Part shown: one piece after another, positions 24,724 through 34,738 of the stretch | Position numbering within the stretch: the stretch's first letter is position 1 | Layout: each line of letters opens with the position of its first letter | Assembly: GCF_019578655.1 (NCBI RefSeq) | Contig: NC_063260.1 | Coordinates: forward strand, 12,774,501-12,838,500 | From: Ricinus communis | Lineage: Eukaryota > Streptophyta > Magnoliopsida > Malpighiales > Euphorbiaceae | DNA: 64,000 nucleotides | Direction of reading: 5' to 3' | The notes under the pieces: model-generated | Databases searched by the model: none | What the model was told of the DNA's origin: nothing | What the model saw: the letters and a program-made list of their open reading frames with translations, nothing else | Program-made: the position numbers and the translations under genes

Positions 24724-25580
24724 ACCAGATCCACGAGATGGAGCTCAAGTACATAATATGTATTCCAACCAAATCGCCCACAATATGGTGTATTACTAGG
24801 AACGAAAACAAGCAATCATTTCCAAAATTTTGAAAGGTTTATTGTTATTAATTTTGGTTCTACAATGTACATTTTAAAGTTTTGACCAAATTCTATCTAA
24901 GAAAGCTTTTAAAGGCTCATCTGATCTTCAGCTTTTTGGCAATGTCTTCCAAATGTTTGCATTTTTTGTGGGTCAATTATTCAGCCTTTGTAAATGAACA
25001 TGTGAATATTGCTGCATATTTTTGTTCGAGGCAAACGTTTCAGTCAGTTTATCGAAGATTATAAAGACAGATGGAATTCAAAATCTTGGAAATTTCTTCA
25101 GATTTGGTTGGTTCCTATAATGTGACAGTCTAGAGTTTTTATAAAATGAAGGAATATGTATGTATAGTAAAACCTCTATATAGTAGTCTGTACAGAGATA
25201 ATCTTTTTATAGTAATAAAAAATGAAAATCAATCAGTTTAGACCGGTTAATAAATAAAATAAATTTTTTATTATAATAAGTAATAAATTTTTAAATTTTA
25301 ATTTAAAAAATATTTTTTATATAATAATATTTATATATATAACTTTTAAAAATAGATATTATAATGTGTTTATTCTTACTATAATATTATTTGTTTCATT
25401 AATATTATTTGTATATTATGACAAGATATTTATTTATTTTATCTATTCACCAATAGGATTAGGTATTAAATCCAAAAAAAAAAAATTTCTTTGAAGTTAT
25501 AATTTTCTCATATATACATATGCTTAATCTATCTTAGACTCGTAAGAGGAATCCAAACAAAAGAAAAAATACATTTCACT
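24724..25580. other. Intergenic: TFB2 3' side, then AT-rich repeat-like DNA
   Basis: After the presumed 3' untranslated region of TFB2, the stretch from about 25160 to 25480 has patterned AT-rich sequence (AAACCTCTATATAG followed by TTTTTATAGTAATAA). This resembles terminal parts of small non-autonomous plant DNA transposons. I cannot define its ends or family. Confidence 0.45.
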
Positions 25581-25653
25581 TGTTGCTGCCCAGGATCGAA
25601 CTGGGGACCTTCAGTGTGTAAGACTGACGTGATAACCACTACACCACAGCAAC
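25581..25653 (-). tRNA. tRNA-Val (anticodon UAC)
   Basis: The minus strand folds into a 73-nt cloverleaf. The acceptor stem GTTGCTG pairs perfectly with CAGCAAC, followed by discriminator A. The D arm is GTGTAGTGGTTATCAC. The anticodon stem TCAGT/ACTGA holds the loop CTTACAC, so the anticodon is UAC (valine GUA, and by wobble GUG). The T stem CCCAG/CTGGG holds the loop TTCGATC. A-box and B-box promoter sequences lie inside the gene. No intron, and no CCA is encoded, as expected for a nuclear gene. Confidence 0.95.
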
Positions 25654-26045
25654 CGACGGTAGAAGGGAGTTGAAAGCTAAATTAGAATCTCAGCTCACGA
25701 CAGCATTAAGAACTTACCGTAGAGTTTCCAAGAAATTTCGCAGCTCAATCATTATTCGATTATTATAACCTACTTCTATCTAACATGTCCTTTTGTTCTA
25801 TGAAAATGGATGTTTTCCCATGTGGTTCCGTTAAATTAATTGGCATTATCTGTGCACAAGAAATTCTCTTCAGTCGTGTTTTGCTCATTTAACATTGTTG
25901 CAACCAAAATGTTGGTTTCTTTTTCTCACCTCAAATTGTAACGTAACATTTGAAAGAATAACAACTTTTGTTTAAGTTCTAGAAACTTTGGAGCGTTTAA
26001 TCATTTCCTTGAATATTTCAGCAAGTGTTTGGGGCATTAAGAGAA
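25654..26045. other. Intergenic: tRNA upstream and tetraspanin leader
   Basis: Short spacer of about 390 bases between the tRNA gene (-) and the tetraspanin gene (+), which are divergent. It should hold the upstream elements of both. No additional gene seen. Confidence 0.5.
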
Positions 26046-27226
26046 ATGGCAAGCGTTGCTAAGACTTTACTCAGGTCCATACTGAAAATGCTCAATTCAG
26101 TAATGGCAATAGTTGGGATTGCAATGATTCTTTATGGTCTTTGGATGGTAAGAGTTTGGCAAAGAGACATGGAAGAGTCATCATCCTCTGACACTTATGA
26201 TTCGTCTGCTCTATGGTATATACACTATGATTCTTCTGCTCTTTTTTCCTCAGGAAGTTTCTTCGTTTATGCTGAAACACATTTTATTGTAGATATTTTT
26301 GTACTTCTGTCCATTTTCTCTTTTCTTGGAGCTCGAACTTTACTTGCATTTCTCCGTAATATTGCAGGTTCATATACACTTTTCTTAGCATTGGCATTGC
26401 CTTATGCCTCATAACATGCTTAGGCCATATTTCTGCTGATAGCTCAAACGGTTTCTGCCTTTCTTGTGTATCCTTTTTCACCCTTTACTATGGCATTCTT
26501 TCTCTCTCTTTTCTTTGTTGTTGGAGGATCTTCAAATTAAACCATGCCAATATTAGAAAGGAAAAGAAAATGACCTTAATAGAAGACGCAGTATACAGTG
26601 ATTATCTCCATGATTCTCTTAGTGGAATTAGCAGTTGGAGCTGATATACTTCTAAATTCTGACTGGGAAAAGGTACATCCTCCTTCTACTGGATGTATAA
26701 GATATTTCTTCTTGGCTTAATTCTGTGTTGATGTATCAGGATTTACCTGAGGATCCAACAGGAAGGTTCCATGATTTTAAAGAATTTGTGAAGTCTAATT
26801 TTGATGTCTTCAAATGGATAGGCTTGTTGATAGTCTTAGCTCAGGTATTTTCTTGTTCCTTTAGCCGAGTACTCAACTGGCCTAAGGTTCAGTACATCAC
26901 TGAATTATCCATCTGCCCTTCTGCAGGGATCTTCTATTTTACTGGCAATGGCTTTGAGAGCTACTGGACTAAATTATGAACCCAACTATGATAGTGATGA
27001 CGAATACCCACCGGGGAGGCTTCCACTTATCAACCACCATTTACAGCCATCTCCATACGGTGTCGGAGATCCAGGTCTCGCTTCCAAGAATGATGCATGG
27101 AAAGTAAGAATTGCACTCAGCAGAATTTTCACTTCATGACCTTTTTTATACTACGCATTTTCCTTCTTCATTGTATCCTTTTGTAGACAGACAAGTGAAG
27201 AGAATAGCACCGAATTATCAAGATAA
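26046..27226 (+). CDS. Tetraspanin-like membrane protein of the TOM2A/TET19 type
   Basis: Six exons: 26046-26215, 26368-26467, 26592-26672, 26740-26844, 26927-27103 and 27191-27226, giving about 222 residues. Four hydrophobic segments are visible: VMAIVGIAMILYGLW near the N-terminus, FIYTFLSIGIALCLITCLG, VIISMILLVELAVGADILL and WIGLLIVLAQGSSILLAMAL. Between TM3 and TM4 lies a short acidic loop with [32 protein letters not shown], split here only by intron 4. After TM4 comes the family-typical NYDSDDEYPPGRLPLI tail. Plant tetraspanins of this subgroup organise endomembrane and plasma-membrane microdomains. Intron 2 (26468-26591) has U12-type signals. Tandem acceptors at the last exon give either a TDK end (stop at 27196-27198) or a TSEENSTELSR end (stop at 27224-27226). 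The tail is short compared with TOM2A proteins as I recall them. Confidence 0.87.
26468..26591 (+). other. U12-type (minor spliceosome) GT-AG intron
   Basis: This 124-base intron of the tetraspanin gene begins GTATCCTTTTT, matching the U12 donor consensus RTATCCTTT. It ends with TGACCTTAATAGAAGACGCAG, where CCTTAAT matches the U12 branch site and lies about 12 bases from the 3' splice site. No pyrimidine tract precedes the acceptor. The reading frame across it (CLSC then YTVIIS) is the expected tetraspanin sequence. Confidence 0.78.
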
Positions 27227-27882
27227 AAATGGGAGAGCAGCACAGTATTGTTGAAGCAGACATTTCAGGTCAGAGAGACATCGAGATGGAAGTAAATGGC
27301 AACTGCAGAATCTCGTGGAAGTAGATAGAATACTTGTAATTCATGGTGTGCGCCATTGCTCTAAGACGACAAACCAGAACACTTTTTCTCCTCCCATTGT
27401 CATTTAGATTAAGCCTGAAAGCAATTAATATTAGTCTTTTAATACGAAATGTCAAGTCACATGGTTGTATTTGAGAAATCATACAGAAAATTCTGGTGCA
27501 GAGAACATAGATGATGCCCAATCCTCCTCTGCAATTCAATCAAAGCCCTTTCAGGTTGCAACTTGAAACAATTAGTATAAGCAAAAGGAAGCCATGGTAG
27601 TATATTTTACCAAAATGAAGGCAAATCTTATAATCCAAGCAAAGCTTAATGCCAAGGACGGGAACAAAATTGAACTCAGAGAACATCAATTAGACAAGTA
27701 GAGAAAACAGCCGTCTTTTTGTTCAATTTGCATACATAAGCAAGTAAACTAAAAGCGGAAGAATAAACAATCAACTCATCTTTTCAGTCTAAGACTACAA
27801 CAAAAAATTTAATGCTTCAAAAATGTTACAGACTATAGATTTTCCATATTTTCTTCACACAAAAAGACTATCCCATGTGCCC
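27227..27882. other. Spacer between two converging gene ends
   Basis: About 650 bases separate the tetraspanin stop codon (+) from the desaturase stop codon (-). They presumably hold both 3' untranslated regions. Nothing else recognised. Confidence 0.55.
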
Positions 27883-29824
27883 CTATTCAGATTTCTTTGT
27901 GGTAGTTGACACCTTTCTCTTCATTCGGCTAAAGGGCCCGACTGTTCTGTCCATAACATACATGTATATGACCTGACTCCAAGATTTATACGAGTCTAAA
28001 CCTTCATAGTATTCTGGTGCAATCTCCTTCACCTTGTGAAGCTTGCTTCCAGGGATCCTAGGGAAATCATGGTGTTCATTATGGTATCCCACATGCCAAG
28101 TAACAAAATTCAGGGGGCCATAATAAGAATATGTTTCTTGCTCCGGGTTGAAGACGTAATGTTCTGAGATAAAATGAGCAGCCATTGGATGCATTCCACC
28201 TCCAACAAATGTGGAAAGGATCAGATAAGCAAAAGATTTCCAGCCCCAAAAATAAACCATAGCCACATCCAAAGCAATCTGAACAAAAAGGTTGATGAAT
28301 TCCCAATAACCAGGGGGCTTTGGTTTGAGAAATAGAGGCCTCAGAGCATAGAAGAAGAGTTGGAAGATAACCCATATGGATTTCGTGATGACATTCCTCA
28401 CTAGATGAGCTTCAATTTGGCTTGGGATATCCATATCAATTCCATCTACTCCTTGGAAGCGGTGGTGTTCAAGGTGGTACTTCTGGAAGGTTACAGACAT
28501 GGGTACGCCAACAGGAAGGTTGGCAAAAATCCCAAGCCACCTATTATAGACAGGAGTTGAGAAGGCAAGGTTGTGGCTCAGCTCATGGATGGCCAAGAAA
28601 AGATTATGGTTGAGGAAAGAGCCAAAAAAGTAGGCTATTGCCAGTATCTTCAGCCAGCCAGAATCATGAAGTAATGCAGCTGTGCCAAGCTGAAGCAAAA
28701 CCACAACAGAAACCTGAAACACCACCAAATTTTAGATAATGGACCGTTATTAAGAAAAAAAGAAACAGGCAATTGACAACATCCATAAAAACAGCAAATA
28801 AACAGTGCAGTGCCCTCCATCTTTGCATAAACCAGAAACGTTGTCTCATAGTCTTGTAGAAATAAAAGGAAAAAAAAAATGACAGACACATAAACTTGAC
28901 CATTTCAAGAGCTAAAGAAATGTGAAAAGGCATATTTGGAAATATAAGAGTGACCTATGAGCAGGTAATTACAAATGACAGCTCGAATTGCTAATGTCAA
29001 GCGAAAAGGTAATATGATTCAAAAATTAAAATTTTAGTCGAATCAGAAAGAATTGCAGTTGCTCTTCACATTATTAGTGCACTTATCATTTGCAAGAATA
29101 CGATTCATCTTTCACGGATCACAAGTAATTTTGAAAGGGGAAAAAGGTGAATATGTGATCTGAAATGCAATAAAAGGAAAAAAAGAGAGTCAAGAAATGG
29201 ATTGCAGTCAGTAAATCCCAAGAAATTAAGGAAGTATCGTTTACAGGGTACGAGAAAAAGATTTATGAAGCATATAAAAAAGAACTCATAATAAAAAACG
29301 ATGAATATAGTCCATTAATGGTGATAAATATATATTAAAAAAAAAGGATCAAAAAAGTAATTGTTGGGTACATAAGTGAGTAAAGCAAATGCTGGTTGCG
29401 GAAGCTGGGAGGGACATCAGACAACATTAAAGTTAAAGAGAAGAGAAAGAAATTGAAGCAGAACACAAAGCATCCCAAAGACAGTAAATAAAAATGACAC
29501 CAGCAATACGACAAAGACCACAGAAGAAAATCCACAATCGAGTAAACAAGTCTAAATCTGTAAAGAAAGGAAGTTGTAAGTGATGCAAGACACAATGAAC
29601 AATCAAGAAATGGAGGTACATTATATCAGATCTAACGGAGGGAGAAAGACCTTAAAGAAAGCGAAAGGATCAGGGCCGAAGAGTTGTTTAATTTGGGGGT
29701 ACTGAGAGAGGATCTGACGCCGTCTTGAAGCATGAGGTTCATCTGTATATGACCAGAAGAAGTCTGTTGCCATTACTCCTTCTGCTTCTTCCTCCTCCAC
29801 ATGCCTCTCTCCCCCTTTGCCCAT
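27883..29824 (-). CDS. Sphingolipid Delta4-desaturase (DES1-like)
   Basis: Two exons on the minus strand: 29824-29651 and 28713-27883 (stop TAG), giving about 334 residues. The enzyme introduces the Delta4 trans double bond into the long-chain base of ceramides in the ER. Three histidine boxes of the membrane desaturase family are intact: HELSH (about 101-105), HLEHH (138-142) and HNEHH (269-273). They are separated by hydrophobic segments. The N-terminal DES domain shows [19 protein letters not shown] and IKQLFGPDP, diagnostic of the DEGS/DES family. The start at 29824 (MGKGGER) is preferred; an in-frame ATG at 29848 would add eight charged residues. The single intron is about 940 bases long. 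All di-iron ligands appear present, so it is probably functional. Confidence 0.94.
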
Positions 29825-29848
29825 CTCTTTTCCCTTTCTTTCTTGCAA

Positions 29849-31080
29849 TTCCTTCTTTTTTTTTTCGTCTACTTTGTCCTCTCCTTTTCAACAGACATGA
29901 ATCCAATTTTCTTTTTCTTCTCTGGTTTTTCCTTAACTATCGGTGCGGCTTAAAAATAGAGGCCAAAAAGATACTCACAGCAATTCGTTATTTAAAATTA
30001 CTTTTTTTATAATTTTTTCTTTAAAAAAATAAAAAAGAAAGAGAATCATCCAGTGTCCTTATGCGTATGCAAAAATTGTGTGTTCAGTAACCGCTTTCAT
30101 CACCTTTGGTAGCTGTGTCTATTTTCATGCTAATCCAAGGGAGTACGAGTTGTTCGTCTCAAAGACGACGTCGTTGTCAATTTCATTCTTCGACAGAAAC
30201 AAGATGCATGCTGGCGCTCCCGTCCACAAGAAAGGCAGGGAGAGAGGGAGACCATAAAAATCAAATTTTCAAAAGCCAAGATGTAGGGTTGACAGGTTGT
30301 GCCTTGTTGTTTTATTATATCTTTCTTCCCATTTTCATCACAGTCCTAACGTGCCACTAGGTCCCACTTCTTCCAATTTCATTTTCTTTTTTTGTTCAAG
30401 CTTGGGCCATTCATCTTCATATTTGGGCTGTCACATATTCAGATAGTAGATTTCCTGAAAATTGGGCCCAGCTCAGCACAAGTGAAAAAGAAACCAAGTA
30501 GCTTTCCTTACCATCTCAACAAATTGCTTGGCTTTTGCGCACAGCCATCAATTACGGAGAATGAAACTACTTTAAAGTATCGTATCAGGAATTACAATAC
30601 GAGATTCCTGAAGCACAATGTCCGTCCGCCAGGAGATTTCTGTAAGAATCTGATACGTACGGAGGAGAATTTTGCATTAACTATTGCACGTCGCAAGTAA
30701 ATGCGAAGCTATACAAGAAAGGATGTACAAATGTGCTGAATAAATACAACTTATGAGCCGATCCCCCACCCATCTCTCTCTCTCTCTCTCTCTCGACCTT
30801 ACCGATTCATCTTCCTAACATCGCTAGTTGGAATTCTTCTAACTAGATGCGGCAAGAAACTACCCCACTGAAATTCCTTAAATTTCGGCCTCAATCTCCT
30901 TTTCCTTTTTGGCCAAATCAGTTTCAGTGAATTCTTTTATGTTATGTAAACAAAAGAAAGAAAAACTACTCATGCAAAGCAACTCCCCTTTTCTTTAAAC
31001 TTTTGCGAGATGGGTACTGCTCATCCAAACACCATTGGAGATGGAGATAATCAGACAGTTTAGTTTAGTTTTTGCGCCGC
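29849..31080. other. Intergenic upstream of the desaturase gene
   Basis: About 1.2 kb. It contains a palindromic ACGACGTCGT motif at 30165-30174 (ACGT core, as in bZIP sites) and a CT microsatellite at about 30773-30794. Two open frames of 84 and 102 codons near 30106 and 30392 show no domain and no splice continuity, so I do not call them genes. The part just before 31081 is the 3' side of the RING-ligase gene. Confidence 0.5.
30773..30794. repeat. (CT)n microsatellite
   Basis: About eleven CT units in a row, in intergenic DNA. Confidence 0.85.
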
Positions 31081-34000
31081 CTATCTAAGGTGCGAATCAT
31101 ATGTGTCAAAAAGGGAATCCGGAACAATCAGTGGCAGCTTATCTATGTACATGAATAGCCTTCTAAGATTCTCCCTTGTCACTGTTGCCGTGTCCACTAC
31201 ATCCCTACTGTCTGTGAACACCCACAGGTCTCCAGAGTTCACTCTTTTAAGACTGTCCCGGCAGAAAGGACATGACTGTGATCTTGACCTCCTGTAAACC
31301 ATGGCAACATATCTTCACTGTCATCAATCAAGAAAGAAAAACATTTAAGATACAAGCATGCAGATTAATGCCGGCTAGGACGCACAGATGATATACCATG
31401 CTATAGCATTTACCGTAACCCGTATTTCTTAAATCAGAAAATTACAACATCTGAAGTCGAAAACGATGGACGATATATGCTAAGACTGCAGAGAAATGAA
31501 ATCACAGCAGAATTCAGTGTTTTGATGGGAAAATTATATATGATTTAGGACCCATCTACAAAGTCACACTCGCAATTTAAATATCTACCACCATGAACTT
31601 TCTATCCATAACTTAGAACACATCTACAGAACACACATGTAAGCTGAGCAGGATAGGTGTCAAATTCCAATCATCTAGCTTAGAAAATTCTCTGATTCAA
31701 CAGTGAACCTCTGATAAACTGCTCAAGCTTAGTGATTCATCCGCAGATGATAACTTCGAATACTACTCCTATAGCAGGTCAATGATATATGAACATAAGA
31801 TGGAACTAAATCCAGGCAAGTCTCAGTAGCATGGAGATGGAACATCAATCTCTCCCCTTTTCTCATCCTCCTAAAAACACACAATCAGCACGGACATAGA
31901 AAGAAGGGAAGAAGAAGAAGAAGAAGAAGGCACGCGATAAACCATCTGATTCTCTCACTTAAAGTTAACTTGAATAAGCTTAAGTGTGGCGCAGCAATCT
32001 ATAGGCTAAGATTAGAAAGCAAAACCTTTTGGGACACATTTACCTAAAAAGGCAGGATGCTATAAACAGACATCTGTTTTCACTGGAAAAGCTATTGTCA
32101 ACATCTAGAGATGTAAAACAGATCAAACATCAACTATGAAATAATTAACCAAAGGAGAAACAAAAAGCTAACAATAGATTCAAATATATTCCAGAGATAT
32201 AACGCAAATAAGAGTACAACAGAAGCAACATAATCTACAAATTAACTAAACATGCATCCTGGTTACCAGGTTTGAACAATATGGCACCCCTATACAGCAA
32301 AAATCAAGCAATTACATGCTTAATCACGTAGCAAGAACTATTCAATAAATTTGGAATATTATCAATACAATGTATGTCTGGTTTATATCAAACATGCCAA
32401 CAAGATATTCTAAAGTCTAGAGCTCAGTTTTACAATAAACTTAGTTTGCTTATAACCAACGCCGGGATTTAATCAAGTAAAAATCTAAACAAGCTTTCAT
32501 TTTAACCCAACACATAAACTTTAGATTTGCAAATGGATTCCATAAAATTCTACTTGGTCATGCATAATGACATAGGTTATGCAATTCCAAGTACAGCAAA
32601 ATGAAACAAACCCATCCTTCATGAAACAGTTGATATATATTCATGTGATGTAAGATCAAAATATCACATTGCCTGTAATGGCAATAGAAGGAAAGAAAGA
32701 AAGAGGAGAAGGAAAAAAAGAAAAAAGAAAAGGAAGTCTAACAGAAGGCAGCATTCACCGTGGCAGAGATATAAAGACACTTGAAAATTATGGCAACTAC
32801 AGGACCAGAGTAACTTCAGAAGTTCAGATGTCACCACAAAAAAGGTGGAGGCAGTGGGAATGTGAGAGAGAAAGAGAGAGAGAGAGAGAGTACCATTCAT
32901 GGTAACATTTCAAACACAGGGCATGGTTGCAGTTTGGCAATACAATCTTACTATTCATCTCCATGCATATTCCACACTCCTCTTCTCTTTCAATATCTAC
33001 ATCTGTTCGAAGCCTATGTTCTTCCTCATCTCTTCTTCGGTACCTTTCCAAACATACTGCTTTCTGTTTCTTGTCTTCTGTATCAGTGACCCCTCTTTGA
33101 AGCTGTAATAAAGAGGGATAAATAACCGCTGACCAAGAGACACAATAAGTAAGATAAGAGAGTTGCCAAAAACTTGGGACCTCATATACAGTACCAAAAA
33201 TACTTGAAAAATGCAACTAACCATAGAACTCCCTTATACTTGCTTTTCTTTCATGAGTAGACATGGTGGTTGTGCCATCCACATATACCTGAGGTATGAA
33301 ACAGATCCATAAGTTAAGCCTTATCCATTGTTCGCATTGTGACAAAACAGGAAAGTGTGTGTTTGTTCCATCGATAGAAACAAATTCGAACCTTATAAAT
33401 TAGGATTCTCAACAATCCAAGGGCACCTGCAAGGTGGCAGTCTGTCCACTGAACTAGAAAAAGGAACAGGTGGGCAGCTGGACTATATGACATTCTCATC
33501 TGAAGGCAGGCACCATCATAATCTCTTGGAAAATCTGAAGCCCTACACGTGGCATTGCAGGACGTATTCAATTTAGCAATATGGTAAGATTGTCGGTAAA
33601 ACATACAAATCACAAGAAAAGTTTCCAGAGCAAAGACCAAATATAAGTCTCAGAGGTAGTTGTTAGTATTTATAAAACAGAACAGGAAATATCTGCCCTT
33701 GAACACCTTGAATGAAGTTTTGAAAAACTTCAAGCCATATACAAATACAACATTCGCCTATTGGGCCTTATCTCGTTAAGCTAGCATTCTCTATGTCTCG
33801 AAAGGAGGAGCCTTTATAAAGTCTTGATCTTTGCAGAAATTATAAATCAATGGTGCTACTAGTAATGTTGTTTTGGAGATTTAAGATAATGTCATAAAAG
33901 CACTATCAGGTGGAACCCATCAATCACGTGAAGTCAAGACAACTCCTTATCAAGATAAGGATACTGAGTACTGCCAATCCCTCACGCCCCTAGACCCCAA

Positions 34001-34738
34001 AAGAACTGATAACTGATGAGAACATAAAAGGAAAGAATCACCAAAAAAGAATCAAACACACACACAAACCCGCAGGATCCTCCAAGTTGCTTAAGCCAAT
34101 GTAAACCACCTGAGAATTGCGAGAGAACTGAGAACCATTTTCTAATCCGGCAACAGTTGGATGCCATTTAAGTGAGAGAAAAACACAAAAAAGGAAAAGG
34201 AAAAAAGAAAACTTATAATAAGAATCACAATTCACAACCCAGACAAATTTAATTAAAACTCTCACCTCCATGAAGAAATGCATAAAAATTTAAGCATTAA
34301 ATGAAAAAGAAAAAACCATCATAACATTCTTACAACAGCTTGGAAGACACACGGAGAGAGAGTAAAAGAAATCAAAATCATATTTTGGTCACGGATTTTA
34401 CTGAAAATTAATAGCCTCAGAGCATAACTGGCAAAAAAAAAATCTATGAAGAAAACCAGAAAATAAAACAGAAACTTTCCCAATATGGTTCCAGAACAGC
34501 AATAAAAATGCAAAGGTCAATACTTTAGAACTCACATTCAAGCACCCGCTGCAACAATTATAAAAACAAAAGAAAGTTTTAAAGACTAAATTTTCAATTA
34601 TATAACAAGATTAAGGAAAAGAAAAACCCAAAGACCCCAAAAGGAAGTAGAGACTCACAGAGTATTAGCATGTTGAATATCAGCTTCAAGAACTTTGAGG
34701 GAGTCTTTGAATGACTTTCTCATAGAAGCTACGTACAT
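31081..34738 (-). CDS. RING-type E3 ubiquitin ligase, AIRP2-like
   Basis: Five exons on the minus strand: 34738-34659, 33542-33392, 33288-33222, 33128-32894 and 31291-31081 (stop TAG). The 744 bases give 247 residues. The N-terminus reads MYVASMRKSFKDSLKVLEAD, then FLFLVQWTDCHLAG and the STHERKASIREFYAVI segment, as in AIRP2 (an ABA-response E3 ligase in Arabidopsis). The C3HC4 RING runs from CGICMEMNSK through CNHALCLKC to CPFC, with all eight zinc ligands present. The C-terminus carries RLFMYIDKLPLIVPD. The cytosolic role in ubiquitin transfer is known for the family; substrates here are unknown. Intron 4 is long (about 1.6 kb), splits the RING just after HEW, and begins with a CT microsatellite directly after its donor site. 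Confidence 0.93.
31914..31929. repeat. (GAA)n microsatellite in an intron
   Basis: A run of GAA/AAG triplets inside intron 4 of the RING-ligase gene (CTT repeat on the coding strand). Confidence 0.75.
32862..32890. repeat. (GA)n / (CT)n microsatellite at a splice donor
   Basis: An interrupted GA run on the plus strand. On the coding (minus) strand it reads as CT units beginning only a few bases after the GT of the exon 4 donor of the RING-ligase gene (TG|GTACTCTCTC). Confidence 0.85.

Noticed and set aside
25160..25480. Possible complete MITE downstream of TFB2
   Set aside because: Patterned AT-rich sequence, but I could not find matching terminal inverted repeats or a target duplication, so it is mentioned only in the spacer entry.
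30106..30700. Two open frames (84 and 102 codons) upstream of the desaturase
   Set aside because: No domain, no homologous wording and no splice partners; probably chance in promoter DNA.
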